From Shewanella hanedai (GTDB lineage: Bacteria > Pseudomonadota > Gammaproteobacteria > Enterobacterales > Shewanellaceae), in the NCBI RefSeq assembly GCF_007197645.1, contig NZ_VKGK01000007.1, positions 124,001-188,000 of the forward strand: 64,000 nucleotides of DNA, in the 5' to 3' direction. How positions within the stretch are numbered: position 1 is the stretch's first letter; each line of letters starts with the position of its first letter. Below, one piece after another: positions 8,558 through 16,140 of the stretch. The notes beneath the pieces are model-generated. The model did not search any database, was not told the origin of the DNA, and worked only from the letters and a program-made list of their open reading frames with translations. A program made the position numbers and the translations under genes.

Positions 8558-8576
8558 ATGTCGATTGTATCGACAT
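8558..8576. promoter_or_regulatory. Operator-like inverted repeat, ATGTCGAT family, copy 3
   Basis: ATGTCGATT-G-TATCGACAT has one arm mismatch. Its right end touches the first TGTATAGA repeat, so two different proteins binding there might compete. Confidence 0.7.
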
Positions 8577-8602
8577 GTATAGAAAGTGCCGATATCTATA
8601 CA
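8576..8602. promoter_or_regulatory. Operator-like inverted repeat, TGTATAGA family, copy 1
   Basis: TGTATAGA at 8576-8583 is mirrored by TCTATACA at 8595-8602 with an eleven-base spacer. The outer span of 27 bases is identical to that of copy 2, placed 40 bases away, which argues for a real protein site and against a chance hairpin. Confidence 0.65.
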
Positions 8603-8613
8603 GGTAAAATTTA

Positions 8614-8644
8614 TATGTATAGAAAATGCGAATTTCTATACATA
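8614..8644. promoter_or_regulatory. Operator-like perfect inverted repeat, TGTATAGA family, copy 2
   Basis: TATGTATAGAAA (8614-8625) and TTTCTATACATA (8633-8644) are perfect twelve-base arms around seven bases. It sits 45 bases past the hsdR stop, in the place expected for the upstream edge of the fic promoter. No U-tract follows, so a terminator is unlikely. Confidence 0.7.
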
Positions 8645-8688
8645 TCCCTTCGACCACTTGCCTGTGACCATCCGCCTGTGACTATGTA

Positions 8689-11600
8689 CTAGCCAGCTTG
8701 CCAAAGGTACTCATTAAGTTCATCGAGTACGGTATCTAGCTGATCATCGAGCACACTGTTAAAGCGTTTAGCTCCGCCATGATCGGCGAAGCGTTGGTTA
8801 ACAAACGGCTTATCAATTACCGCTTCATGGATCAACTGCTTAGCAAGGCGCTCTAACCACTTACGCTGATTGGGGTTCCAATTATGTTCACTGTAGATGC
8901 GCTGCATAGCGTTACTTACGCGTTGCTCAAAGGGGATTAAGGCCTCATTGATGGCGGCCTGTCTGATATAGCCGATAATGCTGGCGGCGATATCTTGGTT
9001 GGTATTCTTGCGCCATGCACTTTGTAGGTGTGCTTCGTTGTAACCTGCTTCATCGAGCAGTAACTTGACCTCTTTAAGCTGCTGACGAGTCAGGTCTTTG
9101 GGCCTATTAACCACGACAGACAGTGCTGCCGATTGGTTGATATTGTCTTTGATAAAGGTATTAAAACTCTCGAGATAATCAGCAGGCTTTTCATGTACAC
9201 CATAGCTTTGCTGACGACTTAAGAATTCATCACGTCCCTCATAGATAACAGGCATTTTGTCGCTGCCCGCTAAGAAACGTACTTCAGCGAGTTGATTGAT
9301 TAAGCCTTGATGTTGTTTGAAGAACTGCGCTGCCTGCTTAGGCCCTATTTGATGTAGGTGCTGGTGGAGCTTGTCGGGGGCGACGCCCCACATTCCCTCA
9401 AGTTGGTCTAACTTGGCTTTAAGCTCTGGTTTGTTCTCGGCCTTTTTAACGGCTTTGCGCATAACTCGCATGACTTTTTGGGTCAGTTGATTCAGCACAT
9501 CATTGGCGTGACTATGGTTAGTGTCATGAGAGCTTGCCTGCTCACCAGGTGTATTTAGCGCTTGCTCTAAGTGAGCATCATCGCTCAGTTCGTCCACCAG
9601 CTGCTCTAAGGTGATATTAGGATCTTTGACAATCGGCTTCATGGTGTTGACCGCTTCTAGTGCACTGTAGAGATCGACTGGGTCGTAGACTTTGAAGACG
9701 GTTTTGCCTATTTCGTCACAGCGACGTGTTGCACGGCCCATCATCTGCTCGTACAAAATACGCGATTTCACTCGGCGTAGGAACACCAGATGGCTGATTG
9801 TAGGAACATCGATACCTGTTGTCAGCAAATCGACTGTGATGGCAATATTTGGGTATCGCTCATTTTTATATTGCCGAATGAGCTGGCTGACCTTGTCACT
9901 TTTTCCGGTGATTTTTGCAACGGCAGCCTGATTGTAATCATCACCGTACATCTTGTTAAAGGCACTATCTAGCGCGGTTTTAACCATATCGGCATGCAGG
10001 TCTGTAGTGCAGAATACTAACGTTTTTTCATCCCCAAAAGGGTCAAGCTCGTTAACTAACTGATCGCAGATAACGTCATTAAATCCTTTGGTTATAACGC
10101 GGCGATTAAAAGATTCTACATCGAACTTAAGTTCATCTTCTAAGTCTGCAGATTCAACTTCTCCGGTTTGAGTATTAATGGCGGATACGGTTTCACCTTT
10201 TTCAAACTTGATGCCATTTTTGCTGAGTAGAGTCTCGTAGCGAATAGGGGGCTCATGATCGATGAGCCAATCTTCTGCCACGGCTTCGCGATAACTATAG
10301 GTGTATATTGGCTTACCGAAGATCTCGCTGGTGTGCTTTGCTGGAGTAGCGGTAAGGCCTATGCGAACCGCATCAAAGTAATCGAGTACGCGGCGATAGC
10401 TGGAGAGGTACTGGCTAGCGTCACGGTTAGCGAGTTCGCCTTCAGTCATTTTCTGATCGAGTGCATATCCCCTGTGTGCTTCATCGACAATAATACAGTC
10501 GAACTCATCGAGGGACGGTGGCGTGTCAGACATAAAGATGCGCTTCACCATTGCTTGCACGGTGGCAACTTGAATACGGGTTTCGGCTTCACTACTCATA
10601 TCACCCAGTTCGGCAATATTGTAGATAGAAGATAGTGTCTTATTCTGTTCAAGCTGCGCTTCATCGAAGGAGTCACAGGCTTGAGTGCCTAGCGCGGTTC
10701 TATCTACTAAGAACAAGATGCGTTTGAAGCGTTCGGCCTTAAGAAAGCGATACATCAAGCCGATGATGGTTCGGGTTTTACCTGTACCTGTCGCCATTGC
10801 TAGTAAGCATTGAGTTTTATCTTGTTCAAGAGCTAATTCTACCGCCACGATTGCTTTTTGCTGATAATCACGCAGACCTAAATAATCGAAACCCTCTTGC
10901 TGCAGCAGCTTTTCTGCTTCATCTCTGCTGCGCTTTAATTTATCGATAAGTCCATCGGGAGAATGAAATTGTTGTAATGGCCTTTTGGCATTACTTGGTT
11001 TGCGGGTATCGCGGAACCAAGTACCTGAGAGCTCAGCAAGCTGCTTATTGAAGGGGCGTCCATTGCAGGAGTAAACAAATGGAATGTGGTAATGGCCATC
11101 TTCCTCATCAGCCCATGCAATGCTTCTTCCCTCTAACTCCCACGCGCCTTTTTGCGGTGCTATGAGCTTATAGCCCTTAGAATAGCGCTCTGCTTGAGTA
11201 ACTTTACCCGCAACATTGGCGTTTTCCTGTTTGGCTTCAACCACTGCAACAGGGGTTAAGCTACAGAACAATACATAGTCAGCACGTCCACCTTTACTTT
11301 TATGCTTGGTTGGCCATTCTGCTATTGCGAGGTTTTTACCTTTTTCGGGTCTGATGCCCTTCTGGTATGTAAGCTCTTGGCTATCAGCTTCCCAGCCTGC
11401 ATCGGTTAGCTGTTGGTCTATGAGGATACGGGTTAGTTCCTCATTAAGGGTAAAGCGACTGCTGGCGGTGTTGGTACGCTTATTCACATCTTTGCGCTGC
11501 GCTTTAATCGCCTTGAGTGTTTCCTCTGTTTGCTCGGCTAATTGCTTTTGAAGTTTTGTAAGCTTGTTATCAAATTCAGTCTGCTGTTTGGCGAGTGCTT

Positions 11601-12246
11601 GCTCGTGTGATTCGGCTTGAATAGCCAGTTCTCTGGCTTCAACATCCATCTGGTGAGCCAGTACTGCAAACTCCTCTTTTTCTTGCTCAAGCAGGGAGGT
11701 CAGTTGCTGATTGGATTCAAGTTGCTCGTTATGTTCTATAAGCTGGCTTCTAAGCTGTTGGATTTGAGTTTGTAACTCACTTAGTTGTTTACTCGGGTCT
11801 TGCGGGATAACGAATTCACCCGTTTTGAAGTCGACGCCTTGCTCTCCAAAGGCTCGGTGGAACCAGATGGCAATATAGCGAGCTACTCGCAGTCCATCTA
11901 ATGCTGGTTTATGTTCGGTTTTAAATTGATGAACAGCTTGGTTGCCTGCTTTGCGTAATCCGTGGAAAAAGTTAATGATTTGCGAATCGAGCTTTAGTTC
12001 TTTGCTTATCCTATACAGCAGATCAGCTTGATTAGTTTTATCGTCAAATTCAATGCTGCAGCGCATCGCTAGATCTTGCGCTATCGCTTCGGCAAACTGG
12101 CGCAGCTTAACTAGTGTGGTGTTAGGGTCGCTAGAGAAAGCCCGCTCTGCACTTTGTGCTAGCTGCAGAAAGATGGGGTCATGCTCTTTGAGGAAACCAA
12201 AGTTACCTACCGCTGTGGTAGCGTTAATGCTATTTGATCCTGTCAT
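8689..12246 (-). CDS. hsdR: Type I restriction enzyme HsdR (nuclease and translocase subunit) with DUF4145-like N-terminus
   Basis: HsdR pumps DNA using ATP and cuts it when the type I complex meets unmethylated sites. The 1185-residue protein begins with a DUF4145/HEPN-like helical region (about 20-130, ending GNQAVHQF), then a long Gln/Glu-rich coiled coil (about 145-260), then the PD-(D/E)xK nuclease with ADYVLFCSLTPVAVVEAKQ. The translocase has Walker A ATGTGKT near 485, DEAHR near 588, IGLTATP, and TTGIDVP followed by QMMGRATR; an EcoEI-type C-terminal domain ends it. All catalytic motifs look intact. AGAGGAAG precedes the ATG at 12246. It is transcribed ahead of fic-hsdM-hsdS but separated by 261 bases to the fic start, including the operator array, so its expression can be set independently. 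Confidence 0.95.
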   Translation of the reverse strand: MTGSNSINATTAVGNFGFLKEHDPIFLQLAQSAERAFSSDPNTTLVKLRQFAEAIAQDLAMRCSIEFDDKTNQADLLYRISKELKLDSQIINFFHGLRKAGNQAVHQFKTEHKPALDGLRVARYIAIWFHRAFGEQGVDFKTGEFVIPQDPSKQLSELQTQIQQLRSQLIEHNEQLESNQQLTSLLEQEKEEFAVLAHQMDVEARELAIQAESHEQALAKQQTEFDNKLTKLQKQLAEQTEETLKAIKAQRKDVNKRTNTASSRFTLNEELTRILIDQQLTDAGWEADSQELTYQKGIRPEKGKNLAIAEWPTKHKSKGGRADYVLFCSLTPVAVVEAKQENANVAGKVTQAERYSKGYKLIAPQKGAWELEGRSIAWADEEDGHYHIPFVYSCNGRPFNKQLAELSGTWFRDTRKPSNAKRPLQQFHSPDGLIDKLKRSRDEAEKLLQQEGFDYLGLRDYQQKAIVAVELALEQDKTQCLLAMATGTGKTRTIIGLMYRFLKAERFKRILFLVDRTALGTQACDSFDEAQLEQNKTLSSIYNIAELGDMSSEAETRIQVATVQAMVKRIFMSDTPPSLDEFDCIIVDEAHRGYALDQKMTEGELANRDASQYLSSYRRVLDYFDAVRIGLTATPAKHTSEIFGKPIYTYSYREAVAEDWLIDHEPPIRYETLLSKNGIKFEKGETVSAINTQTGEVESADLEDELKFDVESFNRRVITKGFNDVICDQLVNELDPFGDEKTLVFCTTDLHADMVKTALDSAFNKMYGDDYNQAAVAKITGKSDKVSQLIRQYKNERYPNIAITVDLLTTGIDVPTISHLVFLRRVKSRILYEQMMGRATRRCDEIGKTVFKVYDPVDLYSALEAVNTMKPIVKDPNITLEQLVDELSDDAHLEQALNTPGEQASSHDTNHSHANDVLNQLTQKVMRVMRKAVKKAENKPELKAKLDQLEGMWGVAPDKLHQHLHQIGPKQAAQFFKQHQGLINQLAEVRFLAGSDKMPVIYEGRDEFLSRQQSYGVHEKPADYLESFNTFIKDNINQSAALSVVVNRPKDLTRQQLKEVKLLLDEAGYNEAHLQSAWRKNTNQDIAASIIGYIRQAAINEALIPFEQRVSNAMQRIYSEHNWNPNQRKWLERLAKQLIHEAVIDKPFVNQRFADHGGAKRFNSVLDDQLDTVLDELNEYLWQAG

Positions 12247-12507
12247 GACTTCCTCTTTGCAACTATAACGTCCAATGTTTAGGGAATAGCAATTATATTA
12301 ATTAAAACGGCAACGTACAGCTAAGAACATAATCTGACATCACTTTGCTTTATGAGGAGGTAAAAAACAACCACATTTATTTGAAAATATGAGGCTAAGT
12401 CAGCTTTCGCAAGGAAAGCTGGGGGTATTTAAGCCCTTAAATGAGCCTGTTTAATACATCTAAATCGAAGAGATACTTTTGTACCCACAAATCTATATTT
12501 GATAGGC
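12247..12507. other. Intergenic edge between defence locus and core genome
   Basis: No gene is supported here. It must contain the hsdR promoter on the minus strand. The visible structures are a small perfect hairpin at 12401-12421 (CAGCTTTC, five-base loop, GAAAGCTG) and a short palindrome ATTTAAGCCCTTAAAT at 12427-12442. Neither has a U-tract. No integrase site, tRNA end or direct repeat was seen that would mark an insertion point. Confidence 0.5.
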
Positions 12508-12536
12508 AAACAAAAGCCCAGCGATAAACTGGGCTT
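12508..12536 (-). terminator. Rho-independent terminator of yicC
   Basis: AAGCCCAG, seven-base loop, CTGGGCTT forms an eight-base stem. Read on the minus strand it is followed by a T-rich run, 29 bases after the yicC stop. Confidence 0.85.
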
Positions 12537-12564
12537 GGATAGACTAATTCAAATAGATAAAACG

Positions 12565-13428
12565 TTATTCTACGTTTTGAATTTGCTCGCGCATCTGCTC
12601 AATCAACACTTTAAGCTCAACAGCTGCGGCTGTGATTTCTGCGCTGATAGATTTTGAGGCTAGGGTGTTCGACTCACGATTGAATTCTTGCATCATAAAA
12701 TCGAGACGACGACCTTGTGCGCCACCTTTTTTGAGGATGCGTTGAGTTTCAGCGACGTGGGCGTCGAGTCTGTCCATCTCTTCGGCGACATCCATTTTCT
12801 GGGCTAAGATAACCATCTCTTGCTCCATACGAGCAGGATCTAGCTCACCTGTGATTTCAGCAAGACGGTTGATTAGCTTGTCACGCTGCCATTGCATAAT
12901 GGTTGGCATATGTTCACGTACAATGGCGACTTGCTCAACGATGGCATCGAGGCGTGTTTGTAGCATCACCTTGATGGCATCACCTTCACGGCCACGTGCT
13001 TCAATAAATTGATCGATAGCACCGTCAAATGCACCGAGTAATTCTTTGCTTAAAGCATCCATGTCTTGTTCTGAACCTGACATAACGCCAGGCCACTTTA
13101 GAATGTCGACTAAATTAAATTCACCTTGACCCGCTTCCTGTTTTACCCAGTTAGCAGCAGTGATTAATTGCTTAGCTAAGTCTTGGTTCAGTTGCAGTTC
13201 ACTTGTCTTATTATCGGCGAGATCATATCTTAGGTTTACTTCAATTTTGCCACGATTCAAACGCTTGCGTAGACGGTCTCTTAGCAGAGGTTCTAAGTTT
13301 CGGAAGTGTTCAGGTAGGCGCAGGTAAGTTTCTAAATAACGCTGATTGACTGAACGGATTTCCCAAGAGGCGGTGCCCCATTCTGCTTTGTGCTCGATAC
13401 GAGCGTAGGCTGTCATGCTTTGGATCAT
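12565..13428 (-). CDS. yicC: YicC family endoribonuclease
   Basis: YicC proteins are endoribonucleases linked in E. coli to decay of the small RNA RyhB. The frame extends upstream, but the family start MIQSMTAYAR is at the ATG at 13428, giving 287 residues, the usual length. The N-terminal YicC_N block (EIRSVNQRYLETYLRLPE, then RGKIEVNLR) and the C-terminal block (GRRLDFMMQEFNRESNTL with SKS) are both present. It is divergent from rph with about 200 bases between, the common gammaproteobacterial order. Confidence 0.95.
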   Translation of the reverse strand: MIQSMTAYARIEHKAEWGTASWEIRSVNQRYLETYLRLPEHFRNLEPLLRDRLRKRLNRGKIEVNLRYDLADNKTSELQLNQDLAKQLITAANWVKQEAGQGEFNLVDILKWPGVMSGSEQDMDALSKELLGAFDGAIDQFIEARGREGDAIKVMLQTRLDAIVEQVAIVREHMPTIMQWQRDKLINRLAEITGELDPARMEQEMVILAQKMDVAEEMDRLDAHVAETQRILKKGGAQGRRLDFMMQEFNRESNTLASKSISAEITAAAVELKVLIEQMREQIQNVE

Positions 13429-13627
13429 GGGTGAGTATTCCAGTTTGTTTAAATCGTCAAAGTGAACAGGGATTATAGTCCGATGAAGCCAAGGGTCAAA
13501 GTAAACTCTATGAGCTTTACGTTCTGTAACGGAATATCGTGGCATCCAAGGGCACAACCCCCTATACTATCCCCCCAAAATCATGCAGCTCAAATCGCTT
13601 TTAGATTTATGAATACAGGAATTTCCT

Positions 13628-14341
13628 ATGCGCCCAAATGACAGAACGCCAGCACAATCTCGCCCAGTGACAATTACACGTCAGTTTACAGCTCATGCTG
13701 AAGGCTCTGTTTTGGTTGAGTTTGGTGAAACTAAAGTACTTTGTACCGCTAGTTTTACCGAAGGTGTTCCACGTTTTCTAAAAGGAAAAGGCCAAGGTTG
13801 GGTAACCGCTGAATACGGTATGTTGCCTCGTTCGACCCATACTCGTATGGATCGTGAAGCTGCTCGTGGTAAGCAATCTGGTCGTACTCAAGAGATCCAA
13901 CGTCTTATTGGTCGCTCACTTCGGGCTGCTGTTGATATGAAAGCGCTAGGCGAAAACACGATTGTTATTGATTGTGATGTGATTCAGGCTGATGGCGGCA
14001 CACGTACTGCGGCGATTACCGGTGCTTGTGTTGCGCTAGTTGATGCACTGAACTGGGCACGTGGAAAGGGTATTTTGAAAACTAACCCACTTAAGTTCCT
14101 TATTGCCGCAGTTAGTGTTGGCATCTATAAGGGCGAGCCAATTTGCGATTTAGAATATATCGAAGACAGCGAAGCTGAAACCGATATGAATGTCGTGATG
14201 ACTGAAACCGGAAAAATGATCGAGATCCAAGGCACCGCAGAAGGTGAGCCGTTCACTCATGAAGAGCTACTTAGCTTACTTGAGTTGGCTAAGCACGGTA
14301 TCCGTGAGATTGTCGATGTACAGAAAGCTGCATTGAGTTAA
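13628..14341 (+). CDS. rph: Ribonuclease PH
   Basis: RNase PH trims the 3' ends of tRNA precursors using phosphate. The 237-residue protein begins [18 protein letters not shown] and has the phosphate-site segment with [12 protein letters not shown] and the arginine-rich [21 protein letters not shown]. Unlike E. coli K-12, there is no 3' frameshift: the reading frame runs to the normal end. AGGAA precedes the ATG, and a terminator follows, so pyrE has separate control here. Confidence 0.97.
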   Translation: MRPNDRTPAQSRPVTITRQFTAHAEGSVLVEFGETKVLCTASFTEGVPRFLKGKGQGWVTAEYGMLPRSTHTRMDREAARGKQSGRTQEIQRLIGRSLRAAVDMKALGENTIVIDCDVIQADGGTRTAAITGACVALVDALNWARGKGILKTNPLKFLIAAVSVGIYKGEPICDLEYIEDSEAETDMNVVMTETGKMIEIQGTAEGEPFTHEELLSLLELAKHGIREIVDVQKAALS

Positions 14342-14358
14342 TTTGTTGCATTGTTATT

Positions 14359-14383
14359 AAGGGCCCTACGGGGTCCTTTTTGT
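14359..14383 (+). terminator. Rho-independent terminator after rph
   Basis: AAGGGCCC, loop TACG, GGGTCCTT then TTT. A stable short hairpin with U-tract 18 bases after the rph stop. In enterics an attenuator sits in this rph-pyrE gap, so an attenuation role for pyrE is possible. Confidence 0.85.
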
Positions 14384-14435
14384 AAGTAAAAATAAAATTT
14401 ACTAAAAATTACCCCTACATTTTTAAGGAGAGATT

Positions 14436-15077
14436 GTGAAAGCCTATCAGCGTGAGTTTATTGAATTTGCATTAGAGCGTCAGGTATTAAGATTTGGCGA
14501 ATTTACGCTTAAATCGGGCCGTACAAGTCCCTATTTCTTCAATGCAGGCTTGTTTAACACTGGGCGTGATTTGGCTCGTCTTGGCCGTTTTTATGCTGCT
14601 GCTTTAGTGGATTCAGGTATTGAGCACGATCTGTTATTTGGTCCTGCATACAAAGGTATCCCTATCGCAACAACGACAGCTGTTGCCTTGTGTGAACACC
14701 ATGACATCGATATCCCATACTGCTTTAACCGTAAAGAGAAGAAAGAGCACGGTGAAGGTGGCAGTTTGGTGGGCAGCGAGCTTAAGGGCCGCGTGATGTT
14801 AGTTGATGATGTGATCACTGCTGGAACGGCAATCCGTGAATCAATGGAGATTATCGCCGCTCATGAAGCTGAACTTGCAGGTGTGTTGATTGCATTAGAT
14901 CGTCAAGAGAAAGGCAAGGGCGAGTTGTCGGCTATTCAGGAAGTTGAGCGTGATTTTGGTTGTGAAATCGTCTCTATCATCAAGCTGAGCGATTTGATTA
15001 ACTACCTTTCTGAAAAGTCGGGTATGGAAGTGCAGCTTGCTTCTGTTAGCGCCTACCGTGATCAGTATGGGATTTAA
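14436..15077 (+). CDS. pyrE: Orotate phosphoribosyltransferase
   Basis: PyrE joins orotate to PRPP to make orotidine monophosphate in pyrimidine synthesis. The 213-residue protein has the PRPP-binding signature [17 protein letters not shown] near 120-137 and the flexible-loop segment [12 protein letters not shown]. It uses a GTG start at 14436 with AAGGAGAG seven bases upstream. It follows rph after a terminator hairpin. Confidence 0.97.
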   Translation: MKAYQREFIEFALERQVLRFGEFTLKSGRTSPYFFNAGLFNTGRDLARLGRFYAAALVDSGIEHDLLFGPAYKGIPIATTTAVALCEHHDIDIPYCFNRKEKKEHGEGGSLVGSELKGRVMLVDDVITAGTAIRESMEIIAAHEAELAGVLIALDRQEKGKGELSAIQEVERDFGCEIVSIIKLSDLINYLSEKSGMEVQLASVSAYRDQYGI

Positions 15078-15084
15078 AGGTTAG

Positions 15085-15136
15085 AACGCCTTCGGCTACA
15101 GAGCGCTGCGCTTACGGATGACGGAACGCTACGCTC
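15085..15136. repeat. GC-rich small interspersed repeat-like element, left of terminator
   Basis: The stretch carries GCCTTCGGC (15088-15096) and alternating GCTGCGCTTACGG and GGAACGCTACGCTC blocks, unlike the surrounding composition. A related element in inverted sense lies at 15203-15233. Such elements look like the short repeats scattered in Shewanella genomes; copy number cannot be judged here. Confidence 0.4.
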
Positions 15137-15147
15137 ACTGAAAAGAT

Positions 15148-15187
15148 AAATGCCGCGATTATAGTTAACTATAATCGCGGCATTTTT
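15148..15187. terminator. Bidirectional terminator between pyrE and folE
   Basis: A perfect palindrome with nineteen-base arms and no spacer at 15148-15185: AAATGCCGCGATTATAGTT and its complement. A-rich and T-rich flanks serve both convergent genes. Confidence 0.9.
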
Positions 15188-15202
15188 TATGCTGTTTTAC
15201 CG

Positions 15203-15233
15203 TGAGGCCGAAGGCCGTCCTCGAAGCGAAGCG
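15203..15233. repeat. GC-rich small repeat-like element, right of terminator
   Basis: GCCGAAGGC at 15207-15215 is the exact complement of the left element's GCCTTCGGC, and GAAGCGAAGCGTCC resembles the inverse of GGAACGCTACGCTC. The pair flanks the terminator. Confidence 0.4.
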
Positions 15234-15254
15234 TCCTAGTACCTTCTTTTAAAT

Positions 15255-15914
15255 TTAGTTACTCAGAAACTCGGCACGTGTGGATGGGTTTGATTTAAAA
15301 ACGCCACCTAAAGCCGTGGTTGTTGTTGAGCTGGTCGAATCCATCACGCCACGGGATTTAACGCAGTAATGCACTGCATCCATCTTAACGGCCACATCTT
15401 GAGTCTCGAGCAGGGTTTGTAGAGCAACTAAGACTTGCTGAGTCAGACGTTCCTGAACCTGAGGACGTTGAGCAAAAAACCTCACGATGCGGTTAATCTT
15501 AGATAACCCGATGATATTTTTACGGGGTAGATAAGCGACGGTGGCCAAACCATCAATGGTGACTAAATGGTGCTCACAAGTACTGGTTAGGCTAATGCCA
15601 TTAACCTTGACCATCTCATCGAAGCCCATCTTATTTTCAATGACAGTGATTTTCGGGAAGTTGGCATAATCTAAGCCTGAGAAGATCTCATCGACATACA
15701 TCTTAGCGATACGGCGTGGAGTATCAGTTAAGCTGTCATCGGATAGATCGAGAGACATCAAGGTTAAGATTTCACGCATATGCTGCTCAATCTTAACTTT
15801 ACGCTCTTCGGCGCTAAACTCGGTCGGTAGCATTGGTGTTTCGAGACCACGTTCCAATAGCGCCTTTTGCACTAGCAGTGCAGATTCACTGAGGATTGCT
15901 TCTTTTGATGTCAT
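15255..15914 (-). CDS. folE: GTP cyclohydrolase I, type IA
   Basis: FolE converts GTP to dihydroneopterin triphosphate, the first step of folate synthesis. The 219-residue protein is very like E. coli Fol[20 protein letters not shown], zinc-binding STCEHH with a later Cys in [10 protein letters not shown], and [15 protein letters not shown]. The ATG at 15914 has GGAGG five bases upstream and gives the usual length; a longer frame to 15935 exists without support. Confidence 0.97.
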   Translation of the reverse strand: MTSKEAILSESALLVQKALLERGLETPMLPTEFSAEERKVKIEQHMREILTLMSLDLSDDSLTDTPRRIAKMYVDEIFSGLDYANFPKITVIENKMGFDEMVKVNGISLTSTCEHHLVTIDGLATVAYLPRKNIIGLSKINRIVRFFAQRPQVQERLTQQVLVALQTLLETQDVAVKMDAVHYCVKSRGVMDSTSSTTTTALGGVFKSNPSTRAEFLSN

Positions 15915-16094
15915 AAGTTCCTCCACCATAATCATGAGTGGTAATATTCAGTATCTTTTTGTCTGCGGACAGTAAGTCTCTTATCTCATAATTAGCGCCA
16001 AGGTCAATGTCTTTGAACACTGGAATTAAGAGAGAGCAGGAGGATACCGTTATTTGGTGTAAATATATACCATAAAAAGGGTGGGGGGATAAGA

Positions 16095-16122
16095 AAAAAC
16101 CGATAGTGCTTATCGGCTTTTT
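16095..16122 (-). terminator. Rho-independent terminator of the S9 peptidase gene
   Basis: CCGATA, five-base loop, TATCGG, with A-rich sequence on one side and T-rich on the other, 19 bases past the peptidase stop. Confidence 0.8.
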
Positions 16123-16140
16123 CTCGGTAATATTAGGTTA

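Noticed and set aside
12354..12361. Perfect ribosome-site sequence GAGGAGGT in the hsdR-yicC gap
   Set aside because: The next ATG is more than 25 bases away and opens only a 21-codon frame with no support.
12565..13557. 330-residue version of YicC
   Set aside because: The first 43 codons lie before the conserved MIQSMTAYAR start and reach into the promoter region.
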